From contig CANQLS010000003.1 of the NCBI GenBank assembly GCA_947624765.1, positions 1 to 25,640 on the forward strand: a DNA stretch of 25,640 bases, written 5' to 3'. Position 1 is the stretch's first letter, and every line of letters begins with the position of its first letter. Source of the stretch: an uncultured Clostridia bacterium (GTDB taxonomy: Bacteria > Bacillota > Clostridia > TANB77 > UBA1234). Both the position numbers and the translations under genes were made by a program. The notes beneath the pieces are model-generated. The model saw nothing but the letters and a program-made list of their open reading frames with translations, was not told the origin of the DNA and did no database searches. Of this stretch, positions 1 through 6,076 are shown in pieces.

Positions 1-351
1 GATTTGGCTGGAGGTTCCATCGAGTATGTTGCTGCTTATTTAAAAGGAGCTGATATGCCATATGCGGACTCTCTTGGAGATGCATATGAAAAATATGAAT
101 ATACTTCTTACAGCGAAAGTGTTTTTGGCGATGCTGTTTATGAAACATCTAATTCTGATTTTTCTACTGATAGTTGGAATGGTGATCACTCATATTTTCC
201 ATTTTCCAATTTGCCAATTTCCAATTTTCCATGCTTTACTCGTGGCGGCCCTGTTGGAGGAGGCTCATCAAGTGGTATATTCAGTTTCAATACTGAAACT
301 GGTGATGCTGATGAACAGTGTTCTTTCCGTCCTGTAATTGTTCAAGAATAA
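1..351 (+). CDS. C-terminal fragment of an FGE-sulfatase-like surface protein (partial, runs in from the left edge)
   Basis: The frame is open from base 1 and ends with TAA at 349-351, so this is the 3' end of a longer gene. The 116 visible residues show a pattern I associate with formylglycine-generating-enzyme-like (FGE-sulfatase) C-terminal domains of gut Clostridia surface proteins: GGSIEYVA near the start, a Ser/Tyr-rich middle with W and GDHSYFPF, RGGPVGGGSSSGIF, and a closing CSFRPVI. In that group the domain often follows a pilin-like N-terminal helix, which cannot be seen here. A low-complexity stretch (bases ~195-232) repeats CCAATTT-like units and encodes alternating Asn-Phe-Pro. 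The function is unknown; catalytic FGE activity is not implied. Family recall is moderate because only the tail is present. Confidence 0.6.
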   Translation, partial: DLAGGSIEYVAAYLKGADMPYADSLGDAYEKYEYTSYSESVFGDAVYETSNSDFSTDSWNGDHSYFPFSNLPISNFPCFTRGGPVGGGSSSGIFSFNTETGDADEQCSFRPVIVQE

Positions 352-392
352 TTGTTACTAGATAATATTCGTCAAAACAATGTCAGTGCAAG

Positions 393-418
393 TGTAGCGG
401 CGGCCAGTGGCCGCCATA
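393..418 (+). repeat. GC-rich palindromic repeat, copy 1
   Basis: The 17-nt core GGCGGCCAGTGGCCGCC (399-415) is a perfect 7-bp inverted repeat around AGT, preceded by TGTAGC and followed by ATA. It stands out sharply in an AT-rich background. Four further copies occur in this window, all between genes. Confidence 0.9.
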
Positions 419-492
419 AATTGGAATATATTTCTTTTGCATAATTTGTGTTGTAGTGCACTAAAGAAAAAATTTTGTTGTATCCTTGCCTT

Positions 493-518
493 AATGGCGG
501 CCAGTGGCCGCCGCTACA
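493..518 (-). repeat. GC-rich palindromic repeat, copy 2 (inverted)
   Basis: The core GGCGGCCAGTGGCCGCC is at 496-512, followed by GCTACA. The asymmetric flanks show that this copy is inverted relative to copy 1, so the two copies can also pair with each other across 74 bp. Confidence 0.9.
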
Positions 519-591
519 TAGCACATAGGAATTATTTAGGATAGAACCATTATCTAGTAACCACGCAGAAAAATATTTTGTAATAAAGTAC

Positions 592-620
592 TTGCTAATT
601 TTGTAAAATCGTGGTATTAT
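592..620 (+). promoter_or_regulatory. Sigma-A promoter of rpsF-ssb-rpsR
   Basis: TTGCTA (592-597), 17-bp spacer, TATTAT (615-620). The predicted start at about 627 coincides with the first leader hairpin. The preceding bases TAC match the -35 contexts of the rpsT and tdk promoters. Confidence 0.6.
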
Positions 621-626
621 TAGGAA

Positions 627-673
627 GCGGTGAAACCGCCTTGCTCTATTTTAATGAATAGGGCCATAAGACC
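627..673 (+). promoter_or_regulatory. Structured rpsF leader, candidate S6:S18 autoregulatory element
   Basis: Two adjacent hairpins precede the rpsF ribosome binding site: GCGGT/ACCGC (627-631 with 635-639) and GCTCTATT/AATAGGGC (643-650 with 657-664). An alternative outer pairing of 613-620 with 666-673 would be possible only if transcription starts further upstream. The CCG in AACCGCC and the position before rpsF fit the known S6:S18 leader class, in which the S6-S18 complex binds its own mRNA. The class assignment is an inference; I could not run a covariance model. Confidence 0.45.
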
Positions 674-690
674 AAAAGGAGGTGTAAAAT

Positions 691-975
691 ATGCAAAATA
701 ACTACGAGACCATTATTATTATCAATTCTAATCTTGACGAAACCGCTACGAAAGCAACGGTAGATAAGATTACTACTTTGATTAGCGAACATGGTAGTGT
801 TACATCAGTGGAAGAATGGGGTAAGAAGAAATTAGCATATCCAATTAGTAAACAATCTGAGGGATATTATGTGCTAATTAACTTTAGTAGCAATCCAGAT
901 TTCATTGACGAATTGGAAAGAATTTACAATATTACTGATGAAATAATCAAACATATTGTAATAAAGAAAGATTAA
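691..975 (+). CDS. rpsF: 30S ribosomal protein S6
   Basis: This 94-residue protein of the small ribosomal subunit platform binds 16S rRNA as a dimer with S18. The sequence has the S6 pattern: an N-terminal beta strand (YETIIIINSNL), an EEWGKKKLAYPI segment near residues 47-58 and a C-terminal helix ending in HIVIKKD; length is normal for the family. AAAAGGAGG sits 8 bases before the ATG. It is first in the classic rpsF-ssb-rpsR operon, with ssb starting 13 bases after its stop. A promoter and structured leader lie upstream, consistent with autoregulation by S6:S18. Confidence 0.97.
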   Translation: MQNNYETIIIINSNLDETATKATVDKITTLISEHGSVTSVEEWGKKKLAYPISKQSEGYYVLINFSSNPDFIDELERIYNITDEIIKHIVIKKD

Positions 976-988
976 AGGAGGCTTCCAA

Positions 989-1417
989 ATGAACAAAGTT
1001 ATTTTAATGGGAAGGCTTACAAAAGATCCAGATGTTCGTTATACAACAACAAATAACACCTTAGTTGCATCTTTTCCTCTTGCCGTTAATAGAAGATTTT
1101 CAAAGCAAGGAGAGGAAAGACAAGCTGATTTTATTAACATTGTAGCATGGGATAAAACTGGCGAATTTTGTAGCAAATATTTCAAAAAAGGTATGCAAGT
1201 TGGTGTTGTTGGTAGAATTCAAACTAGAAATTATGATGATAAGGATGGAAAAAGAGTGTATGTTACAGAAGTAGTGGCTGAAGAAACTTATTTTGCTGAT
1301 AGCAAAAGAGAAGCTGAAGCTACAGGAGGTACATTTAATGGAGTAGATGCTCCATTTAATGCAACACAAACTTCTAGTGATTTCACACCTGTAACAGATG
1401 ACGATTTACCATTCTAA
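989..1417 (+). CDS. ssb: Single-stranded DNA-binding protein
   Basis: This 142-residue SSB coats single-stranded DNA during replication, repair and recombination and recruits partner enzymes through its acidic tail. Residues 1-105 form the OB fold, beginning MNKVILMGRLTKDPDVRYT. A linker rich in Ala, Thr and Asn follows, and the last residues are DDDLPF, the conserved partner-docking tip. AAAGGAGG overlaps the end of rpsF just upstream of the ATG. Its position between two ribosomal protein genes is the usual arrangement and supports the assignment as the main chromosomal SSB. Confidence 0.97.
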   Translation: MNKVILMGRLTKDPDVRYTTTNNTLVASFPLAVNRRFSKQGEERQADFINIVAWDKTGEFCSKYFKKGMQVGVVGRIQTRNYDDKDGKRVYVTEVVAEETYFADSKREAEATGGTFNGVDAPFNATQTSSDFTPVTDDDLPF

Positions 1418-1447
1418 GAGATTAGAAAAGATAGGGGGTAAAAGGTA

Positions 1448-1732
1448 ATGGCAGACAAGAAAGGTAATAAGAGATATAATCGTAATAATAATAGCGATGA
1501 TGATTCAATGCCAAGACAAAGAAGAATTAAGAAAAAAGTTTGTATGTTTTGTGCAGATAAAAATTTAGCTATAGATTATAAAGATGCTGATAAATTAAAG
1601 AAATTTGTTAGTGAAAAAGGTAAAATATTGCCAAGAAGAGTAACTGGTTTATGTGCAAAGCATCAAAGAGAAGTAACTACTGCAATTAAGAGAGCTAGAC
1701 ATATTGCTTTGTTACCATACACAGCTGAATAA
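1448..1732 (+). CDS. rpsR: 30S ribosomal protein S18, zinc-binding form
   Basis: This 94-residue small-subunit protein partners with S6 on the platform. The C-terminal block PRRVTGLCAKHQREVTTAIK followed by ARHIALLPY is diagnostic. Cys32-x2-Cys35 together with Cys69-x2-His72 form the metal-binding set of the C+ S18 paralogue type, so this copy probably binds zinc. The first ~30 residues are a basic, Asn- and Asp-rich extension. The ribosome binding site is a weak AGGGGGTAAAAGG. It is last in its operon, followed by a strong hairpin terminator at 1753-1781. Confidence 0.96.
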   Translation: MADKKGNKRYNRNNNSDDDSMPRQRRIKKKVCMFCADKNLAIDYKDADKLKKFVSEKGKILPRRVTGLCAKHQREVTTAIKRARHIALLPYTAE

Positions 1733-1752
1733 TATAGGGTTAAGTTAAAAAT

Positions 1753-1781
1753 AGCTCTGAAAGCTTTAAGCTTTCAGAGCT
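1753..1781. terminator. Bidirectional terminator between rpsR and the convergent minus-strand gene
   Basis: AGCTCTGAAAGCTT (1753-1766) pairs perfectly with AAGCTTTCAGAGCT (1768-1781); the practical fold is a 12-bp stem with a TTTAA loop. T-rich sequence follows on the plus strand, and an AAAAATA run before it gives a T-run on the minus strand. Confidence 0.85.
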
Positions 1782-1800
1782 TTGTTAATATTTAAAGTAT

Positions 1801-2145
1801 TTATCTAAAAATTGATGAGCAAGCTGAAATTATTATAGCAAGTACATAAAATATAATTATAGCACGAATTGCTTGAAAAGCCTGTGATGATTGAGATTTT
1901 TGAGGAGCATTAATACCTTTTTGACGGCGAAATTCATTTAATTGTTCTTGATATGTACTTGAACTTGTGCCTGTACTTATTTCATCTCTTGTTTTCCAAA
2001 CATCATTTCGTTGCATTTTTCTAGCTAATCTTTTTTGTTTTTTATCACCATACATTTTAATAGGATTAGAATCTCGTAATCCGAAATTTTCATCTTTATG
2101 ATTACATTCATAGTTTCCATCAGAAACATCATATCTATTTTCCAT
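1801..2145 (-). CDS. Hypothetical small protein with a C-terminal membrane helix
   Basis: This 114-residue protein matches no family I recognise. The start is the ATG at 2145-2143 (MENRYDV), because GGAGG lies 8-9 bases before it; a TTG five codons upstream would sit inside that ribosome binding site. The N-terminal ~90 residues are polar and charged, with a basic patch (KKQKRLARKMQR, about residues 40-51) and a Ser/Thr/Gln-rich middle. A single hydrophobic segment at ~92-109 (AIIIFYVLAIIISAC) lies almost at the C-terminus, which predicts a tail-anchored membrane protein. It follows the pseudopilin gene at 2164-2589 by 18 bases and is probably cotranscribed with it. Confidence 0.75.
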   Translation of the reverse strand: MENRYDVSDGNYECNHKDENFGLRDSNPIKMYGDKKQKRLARKMQRNDVWKTRDEISTGTSSSTYQEQLNEFRRQKGINAPQKSQSSQAFQAIRAIIIFYVLAIIISACSSIFR

Positions 2146-2163
2146 AACTAACACCTCCAAATG

Positions 2164-2589
2164 TTAATATTTTTCGATTTCAGATACAATATCTTTTGTT
2201 GCGTTTATATCTATTAAAATTCCGAGTTTGTAATTTACTAAATAATTATTTTCAATATTATCAACTCCAAGTTGCAATAAATGTGATGGTTCTAATAAAT
2301 ACCAATCCGATCCTGCATATACATCGTTTTCTTCTGCATCTTGAGCGATTACGGGATTTTGAACCCCTATATAAGTATTTACTGCTGGTGATATAACTCC
2401 ACCTGCTTCTATTTTTGTGATTTCTCTTCTTACGGCTTCTAATACTATTTCATAATTTTCGGCTTGTTTTTGTTCTTTAGCTTCTAATATTAAATTGTTA
2501 CCAACAATTATGCTAGTAGAAGCTATAAGAAGTGCTACTACTACAGTTAATATGACAGTAAATAATGTTACTCCATTTTCTTTTTTCAT
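2164..2589 (-). CDS. Type IV pilin/pseudopilin-like protein lacking Glu+5
   Basis: This 141-residue protein is built like a prepilin: a six-residue leader MKKENG, then a hydrophobic helix (VTLFTVILTVVVALLIASTS) and a soluble domain with an amphipathic helical continuation (EAKEQKQAENYEIVLEAVRR). Cleavage is predicted after Gly6. The position that is Glu+5 in assembled pilins is Thr here. The soluble domain ends in an NYLVNYKLGILIDI segment, similar to the ends of the two pseudopilins at 15.5-16.4 kb. AAGGAGG precedes the ATG by 7 bases and a good promoter lies at 2611-2639. The export or assembly role is inferred; no prepilin peptidase or secretion ATPase is in the window. Confidence 0.8.
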   Translation of the reverse strand: MKKENGVTLFTVILTVVVALLIASTSIIVGNNLILEAKEQKQAENYEIVLEAVRREITKIEAGGVISPAVNTYIGVQNPVIAQDAEENDVYAGSDWYLLEPSHLLQLGVDNIENNYLVNYKLGILIDINATKDIVSEIEKY

Positions 2590-2610
2590 TTGTGCACCTC
2601 CTTATATATA

Positions 2611-2639
2611 AGTATATATTTTTTTGTTTTAAAAATCAA
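2611..2639 (-). promoter_or_regulatory. Sigma-A promoter of the pseudopilin gene
   Basis: Read on the minus strand: TTGATT (2639-2634), 17-bp spacer, TATACT (2616-2611). It lies 22 bases before the start codon and matches the layout of the minus-strand promoter at 11121-11149. Confidence 0.65.
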
Positions 2640-2673
2640 TACCAAATTCAGGGGCTTAATAAAAAGGCTATTT

Positions 2674-3465
2674 TTATGCTTTCATCTGTTCCATATGTAT
2701 TTCATAGTTATGTATTGGAAAAAATGTTTCTGCAATATTTTTAAAATATTCTTCATTGTCACTAGAGTAAAATATTATATTTCCATCAGATGATTGGCTA
2801 TGTAAGAGTTTATTTTGCATTAAGTATTCTTTAGCGTAAATAGCAGAATATGTGCCAGGATTAATTAACTTTATTTCTTTTCCTAACTCATCTTGTATAA
2901 CGTTTTCTAAAATTGGATAATGTGTGCAACCTAATATTAAAGAGGATATAGGTATTTCATGAAAATATGATAAATATTTTTTTACTACTAATGGTGTAAT
3001 TTCTGAGGTAGCAAAACCTTCCTCAACTAGTGGTACAAATAGAGGACAGGCTAGAGAGGTAACATGTGTATTAGGAGAATATTTATGAATTTCTTCTTCC
3101 CATGAGTTACTTTTAATTGTTGCTTTTGTTGCAATTACTCCAATGTTATCATCTTTTATTTGTTTTGCAGTAGGGGATATAATGTCTATGATAGGAATTG
3201 AAAATTCTTTTTGCAATGTATTATAAGCCATAGCACTAGCCGTACCACAAGCAATTACAATTAGTTTTACATTTTGATTTATTAAAAATTCTACAATTTG
3301 TTTTGAAAAATTGCAGATAGTTTCTTTAGATTTAGAACCATACGGAAGTCTGGCAGTATCGCCAAAATAAATATAGTTTTCATGAGGTAGTAGTTTTTGA
3401 TATTCTTTTAATACAGTTAAACCGCCTACACCAGAATCGAAAATACCAATTGCTCTATTATCCAT
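2674..3465 (-). CDS. murI: Glutamate racemase
   Basis: This cytoplasmic enzyme interconverts L- and D-glutamate to supply D-Glu for peptidoglycan precursors. The 263-residue length is normal. The N-terminal IGIFDSGVGGLTVLK carries the family Asp-Ser pair, and YFGDTARLPYG follows at ~33-43. The two catalytic thiols are Cys73 in IACGTAS and Cys180 in LGCTHYP. The first motif reads ACGTAS where ACNTAS is the common form. The start is the ATG at 3465-3463, with AGGAG about 13 bases before it, a slightly long spacing. It appears to be transcribed on its own, with terminators on the upstream side. Confidence 0.96.
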   Translation of the reverse strand: MDNRAIGIFDSGVGGLTVLKEYQKLLPHENYIYFGDTARLPYGSKSKETICNFSKQIVEFLINQNVKLIVIACGTASAMAYNTLQKEFSIPIIDIISPTAKQIKDDNIGVIATKATIKSNSWEEEIHKYSPNTHVTSLACPLFVPLVEEGFATSEITPLVVKKYLSYFHEIPISSLILGCTHYPILENVIQDELGKEIKLINPGTYSAIYAKEYLMQNKLLHSQSSDGNIIFYSSDNEEYFKNIAETFFPIHNYEIHMEQMKA

Positions 3466-3561
3466 TTTATAATCATCTCCTATTATTAAGTTTATTATAA
3501 ATGTATTGTATTTACTATAATTATATATGAAAAAGTTTATATGTCTAGTTAAAAAATGATA

Positions 3562-3587
3562 GGCTAGGAAATTAAGCTTTCCTAGCC
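3562..3587. terminator. Bidirectional terminator downstream of the 3626-4069 gene
   Basis: GGCTAGGAAA (3562-3571) pairs with TTTCCTAGCC (3578-3587) around a 6-nt loop. On the minus strand it is followed by ATTTTTTAAC, so it ends the Cys-rich gene's transcript; a T5 run also follows on the plus strand. Confidence 0.8.
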
Positions 3588-3625
3588 ACTATTTTTGTAA
3601 ATGATTGAGAAATTTTTACTTTTGT

Positions 3626-4069
3626 TTAGCAATCATAATCGCAATCGCTTTTTTCTTCGCAACATATATTATCTTTACAATTTTTAAATTCGCATTTTGG
3701 TAAAAGACGTCCTTCCAAACATTCAAAATCTTTTTCAGGTTTAATGCAAACTTTTTTATGCGTTACTTCGTTAGCCCAAATTAAGATTTCGTAATCTCTA
3801 TCAGGACATAGAGGTCCGAAAGTGAATTCACCATTTTTATTTGTAAAAGTATGCGTAACTGGTGCTCTTACATCATCAGAACTAATTCTAATGACTTCAA
3901 CTAATTTTACAATTGCATTTTCTACAGGACGACCAGTTTTATCTAGTACAACACCGTAAACTACTTCACGATCATCTTCTGGAAGCATTATTTCTAAATC
4001 GTATTGTTTTCCGCTAGCCATAAGGCCATCTACTTTAATGTTATTAATAGTACAATCTTCTTTTTCCAT
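3626..4069 (-). CDS. Carboxypeptidase-regulatory-like (Cna-B type) domain protein with a Cys-rich tail
   Basis: This 147-residue protein has no signal peptide. Residues ~36-105 form a beta-sandwich of the carboxypeptidase regulatory-like type: VVYGVVLDKTGRPVENAIVK, then FTNKNGEFTFGPLCPDRDY. The last ~35 residues hold eight cysteines (CLEG, CEF, NCKDNICC, CDYDC) among acidic and basic residues, which could bind metal or crosslink. In Clostridia such single-domain proteins occur among spore-surface candidates, but this placement is only an inference. A CATAGTATA sequence on the minus strand, ~50 bases before the ATG, resembles a mother-cell sigma-K -10 box, yet it lies inside the inverted repeat at 4116-4151 and its -35 is poor. 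AAGGAATG precedes the start. Confidence 0.7.
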   Translation of the reverse strand: MEKEDCTINNIKVDGLMASGKQYDLEIMLPEDDREVVYGVVLDKTGRPVENAIVKLVEVIRISSDDVRAPVTHTFTNKNGEFTFGPLCPDRDYEILIWANEVTHKKVCIKPEKDFECLEGRLLPKCEFKNCKDNICCEEKSDCDYDC

Positions 4070-4115
4070 AAAATCATTCCTTTTCCTATAATTGAGTTTT
4101 CACTCTGTTATATAC

Positions 4116-4151
4116 TATGCATTAAGTAACGAAAGTGATACTTAGTGCATA
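4116..4151. promoter_or_regulatory. 13-bp inverted repeat in the divergent intergenic region
   Basis: TATGCATTAAGTA (4116-4128) pairs with TACTTAGTGCATA (4139-4151) around a 10-nt loop; the single imperfection is a G-T pair, so an RNA hairpin would be continuous. It lies between divergent genes and 10 bases before the AsnB-like gene's ribosome binding site, so it may be an operator or an mRNA hairpin. Confidence 0.6.
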
Positions 4152-4175
4152 AGTTGTATTGAAGGGAGGGCTAAT

Positions 4176-5399
4176 ATGAGTGGATTTGCGGGTTTTACCA
4201 ATTATACATATAGAAGAGAAAATACGGATTTGGTTTTGAAAAGAATGTCTGATGCTATTGTAAATAGAGGTGCAGATATTGAGGCTTTTTATGATGATTT
4301 ATATACGCATATGGCTTATCGTTGTAGGACTCCTAGAAATATAGCTGAAAAGAAAAAAGCAATGATGCTAGAAAAAGATGAAGATGAATATATGATAGTG
4401 TGGGACGGAGCGTTACAGAATAAAGAGGAACTGCAGAATATATTAGATATTAAAAATATTTCATTAGAAGATGAAGCAATAGTTTTAGAGTTGTTTCATT
4501 TATATGGAGAAAAAGTAGTTGAGTATTTGCAAGGAGCATTTGCTTTTGCTATTTGGAATAAAAAGAATAGAACACTTTATATGGCAAGAGATTCATTAGG
4601 AATTAAGCCATTGTTTTATTTGCAAATGGAAAGTAATTTTATTTTTGCTTCTGAAATAAAAGCTATTTTGGAATTTCCAGATGTGGAATGTGCTATTACA
4701 GAATATGGACTTGCTAATTTGTTTTTGAAAGGATTGCCAGGTGTTGCGGAGAAGCCGTTTTTTAAAGATATTCAAGAGTTGAAGGCTTGCGAATATATTT
4801 TATATAGCCCATATGAGTTTAAAAAGGAAAAATATATTCCTAAGGAAATGCAAGAGTGGAATATGCCAATAATTCAGATAGTAAATAAAGAAATTGAACT
4901 AACTAAAGAAGATATAACTAATATAGTTAAGCTTAAAGATATTCCGTCTTGTATTGATGAAGAGGTAATGCTTATAAGAGAATGTGAGAAAGTAGGAGAG
5001 GGGATTAACGCTAATGATTTATTTGATACGCAAAAAGAATGGACTGGAGATATAGAACAACGAATGAAAATATTTTCTAATAGTTTATCAATTGATTTGA
5101 AAGATTTTTATGAATTTCAAAAAAAGAAAGGAGTAGAGAAGCAGGATTATAGCACCATAGAGCGAATTGCAAATAGATTTGGATATCCAGTTTTATTGCC
5201 CAAAAAAGATTATAGCATCAAAGAAGAAAGTTTAAGAGAAATCTTGAAGCAAATTTTAGATGATGAAAATTCTCCTATTTTGAGATTAATATCTGCTAAA
5301 GATGTGAAAGACATGCTACCAATAATGGAATTAGATTTGATGAGTTATCTTATTGAAATTAATATTTGGTTTTATGAATATAATATAAAAATTAGTTGA
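4176..5399 (+). CDS. Degenerate asparagine-synthetase (AsnB)-like protein, predicted inactive
   Basis: This 407-residue relative of glutamine-hydrolysing asparagine synthetase is about 200 residues shorter than typical AsnB. Residues 1-215 follow the class II glutamine amidotransferase domain (MSGFAGFTNY, RGADIEAF at 31-38, FAFAIWNKKNRTLYMARDSLG, then IFASEIKAILEFP). The catalytic Cys2 is Ser (MSGFAGF, not MCGFAGF), and the FNGEIYN motif reads WDGALQN, losing the oxyanion Asn. No SGGxDS pyrophosphatase loop exists in residues 216-407. The last ~80 residues still resemble the AsnB C-terminus (PVLLPKKDYS, ILDDENSPILRLI, YLIEINIWFYEYNIKI). The frame is intact with a strong GGGAGGG ribosome binding site, so the gene looks maintained rather than dead. 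A regulatory or scaffold role is possible; amidotransferase activity is unlikely. Confidence 0.8.
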   Translation: MSGFAGFTNYTYRRENTDLVLKRMSDAIVNRGADIEAFYDDLYTHMAYRCRTPRNIAEKKKAMMLEKDEDEYMIVWDGALQNKEELQNILDIKNISLEDEAIVLELFHLYGEKVVEYLQGAFAFAIWNKKNRTLYMARDSLGIKPLFYLQMESNFIFASEIKAILEFPDVECAITEYGLANLFLKGLPGVAEKPFFKDIQELKACEYILYSPYEFKKEKYIPKEMQEWNMPIIQIVNKEIELTKEDITNIVKLKDIPSCIDEEVMLIRECEKVGEGINANDLFDTQKEWTGDIEQRMKIFSNSLSIDLKDFYEFQKKKGVEKQDYSTIERIANRFGYPVLLPKKDYSIKEESLREILKQILDDENSPILRLISAKDVKDMLPIMELDLMSYLIEINIWFYEYNIKIS

Positions 5400-5424
5400 A
5401 AATAGAAAAATGATGTATTAGAAT
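5396..5424 (+). promoter_or_regulatory. Sigma-A promoter of trxA
   Basis: TTGAAA (5396-5401), 17-bp spacer, TAGAAT (5419-5424). The -35 box overlaps the TGA stop of the AsnB-like gene, so trxA can be expressed independently. Confidence 0.65.
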
Positions 5425-5460
5425 AAAACTATGGAAAATACTATATTGGGAGGAATGAAT

Positions 5461-5778
5461 ATGATACATCATATAGAAAATAATCAAATTAATGAAGAAG
5501 TATTAAAAAATAATAAATTAGTTGTAATTGATTTTTTTGCAACATGGTGTGGACCATGCCAAATGTTATCACCAATTGTAGAAGCAATGGATAAAAAATA
5601 TGGTGATGAAGTAGAATTTTATAAGGTAAATGTAGATGAAAATCAAGAGACGACTATTCGTTATGGCATTGTATCTGTACCAACTGTTATTTTCTTTAAG
5701 AATGGAGAAGAAGTAGAAAGACAAGTTGGTTTTATGGAAGAAAACGAGTTTTCAAAAATTATTGAAGATGTAAAATGA
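5461..5778 (+). CDS. trxA: Thioredoxin
   Basis: This 105-residue cytoplasmic dithiol-disulfide oxidoreductase is reduced by thioredoxin reductase and supplies electrons to enzymes such as ribonucleotide reductase. The redox motif WCGPC follows VVIDFFAT, the conserved cis-proline is in SVPTVIFFKNGEEV, and the length is standard. The ATG at 5461 is chosen because GGGAGG (5448-5453) lies 7 bases before it; the ATGs at 5455 and 5431 fall next to or before this site. No thioredoxin reductase gene is nearby. Confidence 0.95.
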   Translation: MIHHIENNQINEEVLKNNKLVVIDFFATWCGPCQMLSPIVEAMDKKYGDEVEFYKVNVDENQETTIRYGIVSVPTVIFFKNGEEVERQVGFMEENEFSKIIEDVK

Positions 5779-5828
5779 TTGCCAAATCTTTACTCTTTAT
5801 TCACAAAACATACACAAATGTATAGTAA

Positions 5829-5910
5829 TATAATATTGGTAGTTCTTAAAAGGTATTAGCAAATTCGGATTTAGGTTCCCCCTTTACACGTTTGTTGCTA
5901 ATACTTTTTT
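5829..5910 (+). terminator. Terminator hairpin with T6; possible short RNA behind a TATAAT box
   Basis: GTATTAGCAA (5853-5862) pairs with TTGCTAATAC (5895-5904), followed by T6 (5905-5910): an intrinsic terminator with an unusually long 32-nt loop that contains a C5 run. A perfect TATAAT (5829-5834) sits just upstream, so a ~70-nt transcript is conceivable, but no good -35 box is present. On the minus strand the hairpin is followed by TTTT and could also stop the kinase transcript. Confidence 0.55.
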
Positions 5911-5911
5911 G

Positions 5912-6037
5912 TTGGTTGAAAAATAATTGGGCAATTTCGTTGTTGGACTGCACCTCGGAAATCCTCAACGTACCAACGTACGCCTCCGGTTTCCTCGTTT
6001 GTCCGCCTAGAAATTGCCTCAATTCTTTTTCAACCAA
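5912..6037. repeat. Long imperfect palindromic element between convergent genes
   Basis: The left arm 5912-5938 (TTGGTTGAAAAATAATTG then GGCAATTTC) matches the reverse complement of 6010-6037 with one substitution and one inserted base. Further inside, GGAAATCC and GGTTTCC can partly pair, and the tip is CGTAC-CAAC-GTACG. The whole 126 bp can fold into one long hairpin, and its centre is GC-richer than the surroundings. It resembles the dispersed palindromic intergenic elements of gut Clostridia; other copies are not in this window. Confidence 0.7.
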
Positions 6038-6076
6038 AGAATTGCAGAAAATAATTGGACAATATAAAAATAATTA

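Larger units (their letters stand above)
354..561. mobile_element. MITE-like element with 13-bp perfect terminal inverted repeats
   Basis: GTTACTAGATAAT at 354-366 and its exact reverse complement at 549-561 bound 208 bp. Nested inside, nearly symmetrically, are two inverted copies of a GC-rich palindrome (393-418 and 493-518). The left end begins two bases after the stop of the upstream gene. No target-site duplication is visible. The right arm also resembles a box upstream of rpsT (11320-11334), so it could belong to promoter sequence rather than a mobile end. There is no coding capacity. Confidence 0.4.
352..690. other. Intergenic stretch upstream of rpsF: inverted-repeat element, promoter and leader
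   Basis: These 339 bases contain no credible gene. They hold, in order, a 208-bp inverted-repeat-bounded element with two GC-rich palindromes (354-561), the rpsF promoter (592-620) and the rpsF leader hairpins (627-664). Confidence 0.7.

Noticed and set aside
62..337. Overlapping plus-strand open frame inside the FGE-like gene
   Set aside because: It is a shifted-frame shadow of the in-frame coding sequence that runs in from base 1.
393..518. CRISPR-like repetition of the GC-rich units
   Set aside because: Only two copies lie here, in opposite orientation and without regular spacers, and the others are thousands of bases away.
4092..4118. Promoter for the AsnB-like gene (TTGAGT with TATACT or TACTAT)
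   Set aside because: Spacers of 13-15 bp are too short and the -10 overlaps the inverted repeat, so I could not support it.
5846..6037. Minus-strand open frame of 63 codons (and a plus-strand one at 5892-6080)
   Set aside because: They are translations of the long palindromic element, with no ribosome binding site at a useful distance, and a terminator hairpin runs through them.
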